From Desulfoarculaceae bacterium (lineage in GTDB: Bacteria; Desulfobacterota; Desulfobulbia; Desulfobulbales; Desulfocapsaceae), in assembly GCA_019429465.1 (NCBI GenBank), contig JAHYIV010000001.1, positions 102,581-166,580 on the forward strand: DNA of 64,000 bases, given 5' to 3'. This document shows positions 8,868 to 17,843 of the stretch, piece after piece (position 1 is the first letter of the stretch; each line of letters begins with the position of its first letter). The translations under genes were made by a program, and so were the position numbers. The notes under the pieces are model-generated. The model searched no databases. It had not been told where the DNA came from and worked only from the letters and a program-made list of their open reading frames with translations.

Positions 8868-9959
8868 ATGATGAACAAATTCGACCTTCGTAACCTGACT
8901 CAGGATGACATAGTAACATATGTGGAGTCGCTTGGTCAGCCGGCATTCCGTGGCCGTCAGCTTATGTCCTGGCTCTACCGTCCCGGGATCACCCAATTCT
9001 CCGAGATGACAGACCTGGCCAAGGAGTTCCGGGAGATGCTGGCCGAACACGCCAGCATCTCCCGCTTTACTGATCCTATCCTCGAGCGCTCCAGTGATGG
9101 CTGCGTCAAATTCGGCTTCACCCTCGATGACGGGCGGATCATCGAAACGGTCCTTATCCCGGAGCCGGACCGCAACACCCTCTGTGTCTCCTCCCAGCTT
9201 GGCTGCGCCATGAACTGTTCCTTCTGCCTCACGGCCACCATGGGTTTTATCCGCAATCTTAGTCCTTCCGAGATCGTCAATCAGGTCTGCGCCGCGGATG
9301 ATTTTCTGCGGGTCCAGCCGGAAGCAGAGCGCATCGGGCCGGCCAAGGTCACCAATGTAGTCTTCATGGGCATGGGCGAGCCGCTGAACAACCTGGAGAA
9401 TCTGCTCAAGGCCCTCTCCATCCTCACTGAGCAACGGGGACTGGATCTCACCAACCGGAGGATCACGGTTTCCACCTGCGGAATCGTCCCCAATATGCGG
9501 ATCTTGGGAGAAAACTCCGACGCCAATCTGGCCATCTCGCTCCATGCCATTGATGATACCACCCGCAGCCGGCTCATGCCGATCAATGAACGCTATCCCC
9601 TCGACGAGCTGCTGGCTGCCTGCCGCGACTTTCCCATGCCCAAACGAAAAAGGATCATGTTCGAATATATCCTGCTCAAAGGGATCAATGATTCTAACGG
9701 TGCGGCCCATGAACTTGCCAGAAAGCTCAAGGATATCCCCTGCAAGATTAACCTGCTGCCCTACAATGAATCCCCGGGCATCCCTTATCAAAGCACCCCC
9801 ATGCACCAGATTCTCTCTTTCCAAAAGATCCTCATGGATGCCAACTACTCAGTTTTTATCCGCAACAGCCGCGGCACGGACATATCAGCCGCCTGTGGTC
9901 AGCTGGCCAAAAAGGAAGAGGCCAGCCAGCAAGAGCGGTCAGTGCTGTCACCTGCATGA
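8868..9959 (+). CDS. rlmN: 23S rRNA/tRNA adenine C2-methyltransferase RlmN
   Basis: Radical SAM enzyme that methylates C2 of A2503 in 23S rRNA and A37 in some tRNAs. It has the N-terminal helical domain (ESLGQPAFRGRQLMSWLY), the cluster motif CAMNCSFC at residues 113-120, GMGEPLNN, and NRRITVSTCGIVP. A C-terminal cysteine in SAACGQL (about residue 344) is the one that forms the methyl-transfer intermediate in the family. At 363 residues the length is typical. Two adjacent ATG codons (8868 and 8871) are possible starts; no strong ribosome site separates them. It lies in the serC-radical SAM-rlmN cluster. Confidence 0.96.
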   Translation: MMNKFDLRNLTQDDIVTYVESLGQPAFRGRQLMSWLYRPGITQFSEMTDLAKEFREMLAEHASISRFTDPILERSSDGCVKFGFTLDDGRIIETVLIPEPDRNTLCVSSQLGCAMNCSFCLTATMGFIRNLSPSEIVNQVCAADDFLRVQPEAERIGPAKVTNVVFMGMGEPLNNLENLLKALSILTEQRGLDLTNRRITVSTCGIVPNMRILGENSDANLAISLHAIDDTTRSRLMPINERYPLDELLAACRDFPMPKRKRIMFEYILLKGINDSNGAAHELARKLKDIPCKINLLPYNESPGIPYQSTPMHQILSFQKILMDANYSVFIRNSRGTDISAACGQLAKKEEASQQERSVLSPA

Positions 9960-10053
9960 CAGAACAATGTCTGCATCTCTTACGAAATATTTTGTAAGGG
10001 GGGTCTTCCTGTTGGCAACGACTCTCATAAGCAAAGAGAGAAAGGAGCTCAGC

Positions 10054-10803
10054 ATGCCTGAATTGACAAAGACCATAGGTGCTCAATATCTAAAGAACAG
10101 TCGTTTTGACCGCATCTCCGTTCAGCACCGGCACAGACCAGTCATTGCCGGTGCTGAAACATTCAAGCGCTATCCCCATGCCGAAAAATTCCCTTTGCCC
10201 CGGAAGTGGAGTCTTGACGAGCAACGACTCACCACTCTCCTGCAGAATCGTCGATCGTTAAGAAAATACAGTGTGGAACCGCTCAGCCTGGAAGACCTGG
10301 CCTTCATGCTCTGGGCCTCCCAGGGGATTACCGGCCAGGCAGGCAGCTATCTTTTTCGTGCCACTCCATCGGCTGGCGCCCTCTATCCTGTTGAAACCTA
10401 TATCAGCGTTCATTCCATCCTGGGACTCGATGCCGGTCTCTTTCATTTTGACGTGGAACATTTCTCTCTCGACAGGTTAACCTCACAAGATCAAGCAGAG
10501 GCAGTGGCCAGCGCCTGCCTGGATCAGAAATTCATGGCCCGGGCGGCCGTGATCTTTCTCTGGACCGGTATCTTCAGAAGGGCCATGAGCAAATATGGCG
10601 ACCGGGGCATGCGTTATATCCTCCTCGATGCCGGTCATATCTGCCAGAATGTCATGATCGCGGCAGAGGCCATAGGCTGTGGAGGCTGTCCCGTAGGAGC
10701 TTTTTATGACAGCGAGCTCAACCAGCTGCTCGAGATTGACGACCAAGAAGAATCAATCCTCTACGCAGCCTCCGTGGGCAAAAAAATCGCACCAGGCATT
10801 TGA
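10054..10803 (+). CDS. SagB-type nitroreductase-family dehydrogenase
   Basis: FMN-binding oxidoreductase of the nitroreductase fold, resembling SagB-type dehydrogenases (thiazole/oxazole-forming enzymes) and their many stand-alone relatives. The flavin-binding N-terminal motif is LLQNRRSLRKYSVEPLSLEDLAFMLWASQGITG. Then come RATPSAGALYPVETYI, RYILLDAGHICQNVMIAAEAIGCGGCPVGAFYD and a C-terminal LYAASVGKK. It is 249 residues long. The start is the ATG at 10054, because AAAGGAGCTCAGC precedes it; a longer frame upstream lies inside rlmN. No TfuA/YcaO or precursor peptide gene is nearby, so peptide heterocycle formation is not supported. Confidence 0.87.
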   Translation: MPELTKTIGAQYLKNSRFDRISVQHRHRPVIAGAETFKRYPHAEKFPLPRKWSLDEQRLTTLLQNRRSLRKYSVEPLSLEDLAFMLWASQGITGQAGSYLFRATPSAGALYPVETYISVHSILGLDAGLFHFDVEHFSLDRLTSQDQAEAVASACLDQKFMARAAVIFLWTGIFRRAMSKYGDRGMRYILLDAGHICQNVMIAAEAIGCGGCPVGAFYDSELNQLLEIDDQEESILYAASVGKKIAPGI

Positions 10804-11078
10804 CACCATAATCCGGCAAAAAAGCCTCTGCTCTCTTTCTGATGGCAGCCCGTTCATGGCCAGTTGACAACATGCCGTAATCTTAAAAAAAAACCATTTT
10901 TTTATCTCTTCTCCGCCAAACAGCACGATTTTTCCAAGGGGGTTGGGGCAATTCATCTTTGACTTCTCTTTTTTTCCCCCTTAGGATTAATAAACAGCAG
11001 ATTTCAAGAATTGTGAGGCAGACTCATCGCCCTGTTCATCTATTACGTCCTCACACTATGAATACGGGAGAAAATTCG

Positions 11079-11270
11079 ATGAAGATGCAGGAGATCAAGA
11101 AAAAGGCGACAATATTGGGAATCAAGACTGGCAAGATGAAAAAAAACGACCTTATCAGGACCATTCAGTCCAAGGAAGGAAACTCTCCTTGTTTTCAGCA
11201 AGAGATTTCTGCTTCCTGTCTCCAGATGGACTGCTGCTGGCTGCGCGACGACTGCATTTCCCTCCGCTGA
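11079..11270 (+). CDS. SAP-domain small protein
   Basis: A 63-residue protein, MKMQEIKKKATILGIKTGKM at its start. The first 35 residues match the SAP/Rho-N type helix-extension-helix (KKAxxLGIKxGKMKKxDLIRxIQ), a nucleic-acid-binding fold. The C-terminal half carries five cysteines (PCF, SCL, DCCW, DDC) that could bind metal. This combination is known from small hypothetical proteins of Deltaproteobacteria. GGGAG lies 11 bases before the chosen ATG; starts at 11058 or 11085 are also possible. It is an isolated gene in a 680-bp interval between the nitroreductase and hsp20. Confidence 0.6.
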   Translation: MKMQEIKKKATILGIKTGKMKKNDLIRTIQSKEGNSPCFQQEISASCLQMDCCWLRDDCISLR

Positions 11271-11484
11271 CCTGTCTTGATCACGATCATATCCGCAACA
11301 ATCTGCAGGCCATTCAGCTCTTGCCTCTTGACAGGTGAAGACGTCAGGTTGCACAGAGAACCGGGGCTGTCCGGTGAGACATTTCAGACAGTGTTGAAGA
11401 TGAGTCAGATACTTTGACTCGGCTACAGGGTGACTGCCTCTGGTTGACACCCTACATTATTCATCTTTATCAGGAGGATATGCC

Positions 11485-11940
11485 ATGTTTGATTTATTGC
11501 CATTTAAACGTCGTAGTGAAGTTCCCAGTGTTTTCTCGGAGATGGACGATATGCTCCAAAAGATGTGGTACGACTTCCCCTTCCATAATCTAGGGGAAGA
11601 TGTCGATGTGAGCTGGAGTCCCCGTCTCGATGTCAGTGAGACGGACACGACTCTGGAGATTGTGGCAGACCTGCCGGGCATGGAGAAAAAAGATATCAAG
11701 GTCTCTCTCGACGCCGACCTGCTGACCATCAAGGGTGAGAAAAAAGAGGTGAAAGAGAAAAAGGACAAACATTACCATACCATTGAACGTCGAAGTGGTT
11801 CCTTTTATCGCGCCCTCAGATTACCGGCAGAGGTGGAGAGTGATAAGATCGAGGCCAATTTCAAGGATGGGGTACTAACCCTCACTCTCCCCAAGTCCAA
11901 AGAGTCTGCCAAAAAAGTCGCCCAGATTGAAATTAAATAA
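11485..11940 (+). CDS. Hsp20/alpha-crystallin small heat-shock protein
   Basis: ATP-independent chaperone holding unfolded proteins in large oligomers. The 151-residue protein has an N-terminal arm (MFDLLPFKRRSEVPSVFSEM), then an alpha-crystallin domain starting at SWSPRLDVSETDTTLEIVAD, with the conserved GMEKKDIKVSLD and FKDGVLTLTLPK. It ends with the IxI-type tail AQIEIK. AGGAGGATATGCC precedes the ATG. An inverted repeat GGGTG...CACCC and a TTGACA (about 11444) lie upstream, but no CIRCE element and no clear sigma-32 promoter was found. It is monocistronic, followed by an imperfectly placed strong hairpin 106 bp downstream. Confidence 0.93.
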   Translation: MFDLLPFKRRSEVPSVFSEMDDMLQKMWYDFPFHNLGEDVDVSWSPRLDVSETDTTLEIVADLPGMEKKDIKVSLDADLLTIKGEKKEVKEKKDKHYHTIERRSGSFYRALRLPAEVESDKIEANFKDGVLTLTLPKSKESAKKVAQIEIK

Positions 11941-12045
11941 AAAATGCGGGTACACAATGAGCCGGAGCCGGTAGAACTCACACGAGTTTCACCGACTCCG
12001 ACTCACTTTCCCCGCAGTTCCATCTAGACATCCCTCGAGAAAAAA

Positions 12046-12089
12046 GACAGGACCGCAATCATTCTCTCAAAAATGATTGCGGTCCTGTC
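12046..12089. terminator. Bidirectional intrinsic terminator
   Basis: A perfect 17-bp stem (GACAGGACCGCAATCAT, 12046-12062, with its complement at 12073-12089) and a 10-base loop. It is preceded by an A run and followed by TTTTTCTTTC, so it can act for hsp20 on the plus strand and for the minus-strand genes. Confidence 0.85.
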
Positions 12090-12104
12090 AGCTGTTTTTC
12101 TTTC

Positions 12105-12597
12105 AATTTTATTATTATTGACCTGATTTCTGAAAACAGGTAATTATATAAAACATGATATAATTCCATCAACTTCATCATTCGAAATAATTGATTACAA
12201 AACCATATTTTTCAACTCCCCATAGATTCCTGTAAGGGCTTTGACCCTCTTCGTCTTTAGCTGAGGCAAAACAGAAGGCTCGCCTCCTCAGGGATCAAGA
12301 GCCACTCGTTTCTGTTACCTTTAAGTCCTATCCCCCACAAAAGGATGGGATCTTTTTGTGTTGTTTGGCATGGCAGCCAGCAACAGGCAAACACACTCTC
12401 CACTGCATAGATCTTTTTGATGGACAGAATACATGAAAGACAATGAACAGAGCTGACAACCAAGGCAATGGCCGCCAGTATCGAGGCCCTTGTGGCCACT
12501 ATTCAACGGACCCACCTGCAGGAATTGGCCCTGAAATCAGAAGAAATCGGTATCAACCTGATACGTTAGAGGCCGGGTCAATCGATGCAGAATGGTC
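12105..12597. other. Spacer with a possible gene remnant
   Basis: About 490 bp without a recognised gene. A plus-strand stretch at 12468-12571 reads MAASIEALVATIQRTHLQEL then KSEEIGINLIR and a stop. It has protein-like composition but no ribosome site, and a stop codon lies 8 codons upstream of it. It could be the tail of a lost gene. Nothing else is seen. Confidence 0.3.
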
Positions 12598-12807
12598 TCA
12601 TGTCATGCGGATTCGTTCACAATCGGGGCAGATCCAGGTCGGTCCATTGCTCATCCCCCACAGATTTTCCTGAAAACAGGCCTCACAGATCATGAATCCA
12701 CAGGGGCAGCTCAGACAATAGGGTTTCTTCTCCTTGCAGCAATGGCACTGGTATTCACCAATTTTTTTTCTCCGGTAACCAGCACCCTCACCCTTGTTTA
12801 CATTCAT
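12598..12807 (-). CDS. Small zinc-ribbon protein
   Basis: A 69-residue protein with eight cysteines in four CxxC-like pairs: CHCC, CLSCPC, CEAC and CPDC. This suggests two zinc sites in a double zinc-ribbon fold. The sequence around GFMICEACFQENLWGM is distinctive, and similar small proteins occur in Deltaproteobacteria without known function. The start at 12807 is chosen because its ATG overlaps the cutA stop (ATGA), which implies translational coupling. The pairing with cutA hints at a metal-related role, but this is inference from position only. Confidence 0.65.
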   Translation of the reverse strand: MNVNKGEGAGYRRKKIGEYQCHCCKEKKPYCLSCPCGFMICEACFQENLWGMSNGPTWICPDCERIRMT

Positions 12808-13124
12808 ATCCGCAGCTCCTTTTCCAGCCATCGGCGGTAGTCCTCACTCAGATGGATAATCACAGTGGCAACGATCTCGGGTGTCTCATAGGGATGTAAA
12901 GCCAGGATCAGCTGTTCCAACTCATCATAGCGGGATTCGTCGCTCTTCATCACTAGGAGATACTCCTCAGAGGAGACGATCTTGCCCTGCCACCAGTAAC
13001 TACTGCAGGCAGGGCCTGTGATCTGGGCACAGGCAATAAGCCGTTTTTCAAGGAGTGCGGTGGCCATTTTTTCACCATCAGAGCGACTCTCAAAAGTCGT
13101 GGTAATCAACAGAGGAACAGACAT
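12804..13124 (-). CDS. cutA: Divalent-cation tolerance protein CutA
   Basis: Small trimeric protein of the PII-like fold, linked genetically to copper/divalent-cation tolerance; its biochemical role is not settled. The 106-residue protein contains the family hallmarks LITTTFESRSDGEKMATALL, LIACAQI, SYWWQGKI (WxWxGK-like), YLLVMKS and HPYETPEIVA. The ATG at 13124 is chosen over an upstream one because AAAGGAG lies 9 bases ahead. It overlaps the zinc-ribbon gene by 4 bp. The copper efflux operon is 27 kb away, so there is no local metal cluster here. Confidence 0.93.
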   Translation of the reverse strand: MSVPLLITTTFESRSDGEKMATALLEKRLIACAQITGPACSSYWWQGKIVSSEEYLLVMKSDESRYDELEQLILALHPYETPEIVATVIIHLSEDYRRWLEKELRI

Positions 13125-13253
13125 AGGACAAGGCTCCTTTCTTTTACACATATCAGGATGAGCGCATTGATTCAATCAAAAAAAAAACAGTTCCAAGTCA
13201 ACAACCATCACCAACCTGGTCGTCGATGACAAAACAGTTTAGGAGCCGTTACG

Positions 13254-13383
13254 AAATAACATGGCCATTTATATCTATTTCGTTACGCAGGCCAGGGACG
13301 GCCCAGTGTCGCGAGCGCCATGGACGGCGTAGGAGCGACCGGCTCCTTATGCCGCTCCAGGCACTAAGATGGCCATGTTATTT
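13254..13383. repeat. MITE-like element with 15-bp terminal inverted repeats
   Basis: A 130-bp segment bounded by AAATAACATGGCCAT (13254-13268) and its perfect complement ATGGCCATGTTATTT (13369-13383). No reading frame of note. Just outside the left end is TAGGAGCCGTTACG, and a related motif appears on the other strand at 22983-22995 and, more weakly, at 17706-17720. The interior GTGTCGCGAGCGCC...GGCGTAGGAGCGACCGG resembles the complement of part of 22741-22998. Confidence 0.7.
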
Positions 13384-13436
13384 TTTTACAGCGGCTTACC
13401 GTCTCGATTACAGGATATTGGCAGAGTTTGTTTCTT

Positions 13437-13480
13437 TCAATAAAAAAAAGCCGCTCTTCTGAGCGACTTTTTTTTATTGA
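13437..13480. terminator. Terminator for the murA operon (bidirectional form)
   Basis: The core stem is AGCCGCTC/GAGCGACT with a 4-base loop and one G-U pair, extended by A8/T8 tracts and TCAAT/ATTGA arms. It lies 27 bases beyond the murA stop and is transcribed into a hairpin followed by U8 on the minus strand. Confidence 0.85.
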
Positions 13481-13506
13481 AAATCAAATTTGCCGTTATC
13501 CTCGGC

Positions 13507-14775
13507 TCATTCCTTTTCTTTCCAGACCGTAGCCCCAAGAGCAGTCATTTTTTCAACCAGCTTCTCATAACCACGCTCAAGATGATAGATCCGGGAAATT
13601 TCGGTTCTGCCCTTTGCCGCCAGGCCTGCTATCACCAGTGAAGAGCTGGCCCTCAGATCAGTTGCCATAACCGGTGCCCCATAAAATCCAGATCGGCCAA
13701 TCCCTTTAACTACAGCTGTATGACCATCAATGGTGATATCCGCCCCCATCCTATGCAACTCGGCTACATGCATGAATCTGTTTTCAAAGATCGTTTCATG
13801 AACCAGCGAAACCCCGTCACTCATGGCCATCAAGGCCATGAACTGGGCCTGCAGATCCGTGGGATAGCCGGGATAAGGCATGGTGGTAATATCAACGCCC
13901 TTGATCTGTCTTCCCCCTGTGGCATCAAGGGTAATTGTATCTTCCGTCTCTTTGACATCCATTCCTGCTGACCGCAACTTGTCAAGCAGGGCGGGAAGAT
14001 GGGCCGGATTACAGTCGGTCACCGTGGCCTCTCCTCCAGTTGCGGCAACGGCAATAAGATAGGTCCCCGCCTCAATCCGATCAGGAATGATCTCACTTTC
14101 AGCGGCATGCAGTCTCTCTACCCCATGAATGGTCAGACTGTCGGTGTCACGACCTTCAATATCGGCTCCCATGGCCGTCAACATGTCAACAAGGTTGCCG
14201 ATTTCCGGCTCCCGCGCCGCATTCTTAATGACCGTTGTGCCCTGCGCAAGCGCCGCCGCCATGACCAGATTCTCGGTGCCGGTAACCGATGGCACATCAA
14301 AACAGATGGTGCAGCCCTGCATGCGTCCAGCAATCTCCGCATCGACATATCCCTGTTCAAGCCGGCAGGTCACCCCTAACTGCTCAAAGCCCTTGATATG
14401 AAAATTAATAGGCCTGGCCCCGATGGCACACCCGCCGGGCAGAGACACCTTGGCCTTGCCCAGACGGGCCAGCAGCGGCCCCAATACCAGAACCGAGGCC
14501 CGCATGGTCTTGACCAGATCATAGGAGGCCTCGGAATAGGTAAGATTGGTCGAATCGATTCTCAGGGTTGCCCCCTGCCTTTCCCAGGTGATCCCCAAAG
14601 ATTCGAGAAGACGAAGAATCGTTCTGGTATCACGCAGATCGGGAACATTGGTCAACGTATGAACCCCACCAGTCAACAGGGTTGCGGCAATAAGAGGCAA
14701 GGCCGCATTCTTGGCGCCACTGATCCGCACCGTACCGAATAAAGGCTCTCCGCCTTCTATAATGAGTTTTTCCAT
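13507..14775 (-). CDS. murA: UDP-N-acetylglucosamine 1-carboxyvinyltransferase MurA
   Basis: Cytoplasmic enzyme transferring enolpyruvate from PEP to UDP-GlcNAc, the first committed step of peptidoglycan synthesis. The 422-residue protein starts [20 protein letters not shown]. The catalytic loop is [10 protein letters not shown] with Cys about residue 116, so it is the ordinary Cys form (expected fosfomycin-sensitive). [17 protein letters not shown] is the conserved C-terminal segment. ATG 14775 is preferred to GTG 14787 because CAGGAG sits 11 bases ahead of the ATG but abuts the GTG. It is the last gene of the rho-rpmE-prfA-prmC-murA cluster and is followed by a terminator. Confidence 0.96.
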   Translation of the reverse strand: MEKLIIEGGEPLFGTVRISGAKNAALPLIAATLLTGGVHTLTNVPDLRDTRTILRLLESLGITWERQGATLRIDSTNLTYSEASYDLVKTMRASVLVLGPLLARLGKAKVSLPGGCAIGARPINFHIKGFEQLGVTCRLEQGYVDAEIAGRMQGCTICFDVPSVTGTENLVMAAALAQGTTVIKNAAREPEIGNLVDMLTAMGADIEGRDTDSLTIHGVERLHAAESEIIPDRIEAGTYLIAVAATGGEATVTDCNPAHLPALLDKLRSAGMDVKETEDTITLDATGGRQIKGVDITTMPYPGYPTDLQAQFMALMAMSDGVSLVHETIFENRFMHVAELHRMGADITIDGHTAVVKGIGRSGFYGAPVMATDLRASSSLVIAGLAAKGRTEISRIYHLERGYEKLVEKMTALGATVWKEKE

Positions 14776-14823
14776 CGAGTTGTTCACTCCTGATGCCGAT
14801 CACGGCGTATTCCAATGTTACAG

Positions 14824-15714
14824 TTAGTTTTGGACAACACCCTGCATATTCATTTTGGCATGCAGAACCCTGTCACGTCCGCTATAATCCTGCAAGACCT
14901 CAACCCCTTCAAATGTTTTTTCACCAGCATCATCACCGCTGAAAAGCGCCAACACCTCATGGCCCTGATCAGCACCGATCTCCATAAAAAAATCGCCACC
15001 AGGTGTCAACACCCGGGGCAAGGTTTTTCGTATCCGTTTAATAATATCCATACCGCGCACACCGCCATCAAGGGCTAAATGCGGCTCAAAAAGTGCCACC
15101 TCAGGTTGCAACCCCTCTTGCAGCTCCTTGGCACTCACATAGGGAGGATTGGAAACAACCAAGGAAAAATAGGGGCGTGGGGCAAAGGCGCTGAGCAGAT
15201 CCGCCTGCAGCAGGGTAAGGCGATCAGCAACCTGATGCCTTACAGCGTTGAGCCTGGCAACCACCAGGGCTTGCGCAGAAATATCAACCGCCGTCACTGC
15301 CCGTCTCATTTCCAGGGCCAGGATGATACCAATAACCCCGCTCCCACAACAAAGATCAAGGACAGGACCAGATTGCCACTGCCCGCTTCTGGTTACGCCA
15401 AGGACTGTCTCCAGGAGAAACTCTGTTTCCGTCCTGGGGATAAGGACTGCAGGGGTCACCAGAAAAGGAAGGGACCAGAACTCCTGTTCACCGAGGATAT
15501 AGGAAGTGGGTTCATGTCCTGCCCGACGCGTCAGCAGTCTCAGAAACTCCAGTTCCTGAGAGGATTCCACGACTTCTGCTGCGGCCAGCATGAGCCCTGT
15601 CCTGTTTTTTCCAAGGCAGAACCCCAAGAGCAGCTCAACCTCAAGGGCAGCGTTTTCAACACCTACCGATTCAAGCCGACTTACCCCGGTACGAACAAGA
15701 TCAATAACACGCAT
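14824..15714 (-). CDS. prmC: Peptide chain release factor glutamine methyltransferase PrmC
   Basis: Methylates the glutamine of the GGQ motif in RF1/RF2 using S-adenosylmethionine. The protein (about 296 aa) starts MRVIDLVRTGVSRLE, a typical PrmC N-terminal helical domain. It has the SAM motif VLDLCCGSGVIGIILALEM and the catalytic NPPY in VVSNPPYVSAKE. The open frame extends 52 codons upstream, but that part runs through a dispersed stem-loop repeat (15784-15853), so the ATG at 15714 is chosen; no strong ribosome site is visible. Its substrate gene prfA is the next one upstream, the usual arrangement. Confidence 0.93.
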   Translation of the reverse strand: MRVIDLVRTGVSRLESVGVENAALEVELLLGFCLGKNRTGLMLAAAEVVESSQELEFLRLLTRRAGHEPTSYILGEQEFWSLPFLVTPAVLIPRTETEFLLETVLGVTRSGQWQSGPVLDLCCGSGVIGIILALEMRRAVTAVDISAQALVVARLNAVRHQVADRLTLLQADLLSAFAPRPYFSLVVSNPPYVSAKELQEGLQPEVALFEPHLALDGGVRGMDIIKRIRKTLPRVLTPGGDFFMEIGADQGHEVLALFSGDDAGEKTFEGVEVLQDYSGRDRVLHAKMNMQGVVQN

Positions 15715-16086
15715 GGGAACAATGGGAGAGGCAGAGATAATATAAATAAAGACAAGAGAGAAACAGCAGACAACCAACCCCGATAAACGGGACAAGTGCC
15801 TTTCGCAGATTATTTTCTTGCAAAAAAACAAGAAATCAATCTGTAAGGCACTAATTATTGTGTTTCTCAATCACGAAGGCAAGGCAAAGACAAGCGAGTG
15901 GCAAGGAAACAGTACCCAGGGTACGACGAACTACCGCGGCACGAAGTAGACAACGTGCTCACTTGCTCCGGCAAGAGAACCAGGAGAGTTCACACGATAA
16001 GAACCACGTTTCTCCAGTTATTCTGCAACAACCCCTTATGACAGTTCCATCATCTCCAGCATGCAAAACTCTTTTCGAACAACGAT
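15715..16086. other. 372-bp prfA-prmC spacer holding a repeat
   Basis: Unusually long for a prfA-prmC junction, where these genes normally abut. It holds the family C stem-loop repeat at 15784-15853 and a further 200 bp of unassigned sequence. That sequence contains short imperfect hairpins (for example around 15890-16000) but no frame that looks real. Confidence 0.5.
15784..15853 (-). repeat. Dispersed stem-loop repeat, copy 1 (family C)
   Basis: About 70 bp matching 60429-60496 on the opposite strand at most positions, including AAACGGGA(C/T)AAGTGCCTTTCG. The core forms a hairpin AGATTATTTTCTTG / CAAGAAAT(C)AATCT around a short A/T loop. It sits within the unused 5' extension of the prmC frame. 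Confidence 0.75.
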
Positions 16087-17154
16087 CTACTCGATCTCTC
16101 TTAACTTTTCCGCCTGATCATGATTAATCAAAGGATCAATCACCTCATCAAGTTTACCATCCATAATTGAATCTAAGCGGTACAGGGTAAGATTAATACG
16201 ATGATCCGTCAATCGGCCCTGAGGAAAGTTATAGGTCCGGATGCGCTCGCTCCGATCACCGCTGCCGACCTGACTTTTGCGATCCTGAGAGATTTTATCA
16301 TGATGCTCCTGCTGCACCTGATCAAACAACCTGGCCCGCAATACAGTCAAGGCCTTGGCCTTGTTTTTATGCTGGGATTTCTCATCCTGACAAATAACCA
16401 CCAGCCCGGTCGGCAGATGGGTTACCCGTACCGCCGAATCAGTTGTATTAACGCTCTGCCCGCCAGGTCCGGACGAACGAAAGACATCAAATTTCAACTC
16501 ATTCATTTTGATATCAAGCTCAACTTCATCAGCCTCTGGCAAGATGGCAACAGTCACCGCCGAGGTATGAATTCGCCCCTGGGTCTCAGTTTCAGGAACA
16601 CGCTGCACCCGATGCGTACCGCTCTCGTACTTCATCCTGGAGTAAACCTGCTCGCCACTGATCAGGGCGATAATCTCTTTAAACCCACCTGTCCCCAAAG
16701 AACTTGAAGTCATCACCTCGATCTTCCAACCTTGAGACTCGGCAAAACGGGAATACATCCGATAGAGATCGCCGACAAAAAGCGCTGCCTCGTCGCCACC
16801 GGTTCCGGCCCGGATCTCGAGGAAGGTATTGCGCTCATCATTGGGATCTTTTGGCAGCAGCAGCAGGCGGATATCTTTCTGGAGAGCACTTTCCTTTTCC
16901 TTCAGTTCCTCAATCTCCGCCTTTGCCAGTTCCTGAATCTCCTCATCTTCATCACCCTGAAGAAGCTGTTTGTTATTCTCAAGGTCCAGGGCTATCTGGC
17001 GATACTGTGAATACAGAGTAGAAAGCTTCAGCAGATGAGCATGTTCTCTCGTGATCTTCTGATAGGCCTTCTGATCATTCATCAGGGACGGATCAGAAAG
17101 TCTACCCTCAAGGTGCGCAATCTTTTCCTGCAGATCGTCAAACTTATCAAACAT
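16087..17154 (-). CDS. prfA: Peptide chain release factor 1
   Basis: Recognises UAA and UAG stop codons and triggers peptide release. The 355-residue protein has the GGQ motif at about 231-233 ([10 protein letters not shown]), and the RF1-type tripeptide P-E-T at about 187-189 ([12 protein letters not shown]), which separates it from RF2 (SPF). It ends [18 protein letters not shown]. The start [19 protein letters not shown] (17154) matches the family; an upstream in-frame ATG would add 20 atypical residues. prmC follows downstream, rpmE precedes. Confidence 0.96.
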   Translation of the reverse strand: MFDKFDDLQEKIAHLEGRLSDPSLMNDQKAYQKITREHAHLLKLSTLYSQYRQIALDLENNKQLLQGDEDEEIQELAKAEIEELKEKESALQKDIRLLLLPKDPNDERNTFLEIRAGTGGDEAALFVGDLYRMYSRFAESQGWKIEVMTSSSLGTGGFKEIIALISGEQVYSRMKYESGTHRVQRVPETETQGRIHTSAVTVAILPEADEVELDIKMNELKFDVFRSSGPGGQSVNTTDSAVRVTHLPTGLVVICQDEKSQHKNKAKALTVLRARLFDQVQQEHHDKISQDRKSQVGSGDRSERIRTYNFPQGRLTDHRINLTLYRLDSIMDGKLDEVIDPLINHDQAEKLREIE

Positions 17155-17321
17155 GGGATTCAAAAGGTGGAAAGAGTGGTGCGTGAAAAAACGAAAAGTC
17201 CACAGCGATGTCAATCATTGCTGTGGACCAGAGATATCTGAAAAAAAGAGATAAAGAAAGGTGACGAAATGACCATGAGAGGAGAACTTATATCGTAAGG
17301 GCTCCTAAAAATCGGCCAGGA

Positions 17322-17540
17322 TCAAGCCTTCTTACTCTCAAAATGCTTTGCATACCGCTTATTAAACTTTTCAATACGCCCTGCGGTATCAAGCACCTTC
17401 TGCTTTCCGGTAAAAAAAGGATGGCAGGCTGAACAAATTTCAACCTTCATTTCAGTCTGTGTCGAACCTAGCTCTACTTCATTCCCACAGGCACATGTGG
17501 CTTTTATTACAAAATATTCTGGATGGATATCTTTCTTCAT
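17322..17540 (-). CDS. rpmE: 50S ribosomal protein L31 (zinc form)
   Basis: A 72-residue ribosomal protein starting [20 protein letters not shown]. Four cysteines in CAC and CSACHPF form the zinc site, so this is the C+ (zinc-binding) L31 rather than the zinc-independent paralogue. [22 protein letters not shown] is the conserved core. It sits between rho and prfA, as in many Deltaproteobacteria. Confidence 0.97.
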   Translation of the reverse strand: MKKDIHPEYFVIKATCACGNEVELGSTQTEMKVEICSACHPFFTGKQKVLDTAGRIEKFNKRYAKHFESKKA

Positions 17541-17843
17541 AATTCCTCTTCCTTCGACAGACCTGACAGATTGTTCAGGTTATATTTAACGACGTCCTCA
17601 AACGGTCCCATCAAGGCAGAACAGCATCCAAAAACATCACATCAGACAATACAAATAATTTGATTAATATAATAAATATGGCAGGAATTTCAATAAAAAA
17701 AATCAGAGGCCGTTACGAAACATGCTGTTTTTTTATATTTGTTTCGCCAGCTCTCCCTGTATAATTTTGCTGACTCAGCTAGCCGGAGTTGTTTTTATAG
17801 CAGATTAAGCACCACCGTGATCAGCACTGAGCTGAAGCCCTAG
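17541..17843. other. rho-rpmE spacer, 303 bp
   Basis: AT-rich, with no gene seen. It contains GAGGCCGTTACGAAAC (17706-17721) and TTTATATTTGTTTCGCCAG shortly after, similar to the left part of the element near 13240. This may be a degenerate copy of that family. A promoter for rpmE is likely but not located. Confidence 0.4.

Noticed and set aside
8838..9824. A 328-codon minus-strand frame opposite rlmN
   Set aside because: Antisense to a gene with full radical SAM motifs; composition is a mirror of it.
10054..10803. A RiPP azole/azoline gene cluster around the SagB-like gene
   Set aside because: No YcaO, precursor peptide or transporter nearby; stand-alone members of this family are common.
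11440..11484. A TTGACA-type promoter or CIRCE element for hsp20
   Set aside because: TTGACA is present but no -10 box at a workable distance from the ribosome site, and no CIRCE inverted repeat.
15715..15870. A 52-codon N-terminal extension of prmC
   Set aside because: It runs through a dispersed stem-loop repeat and does not match PrmC N-termini.
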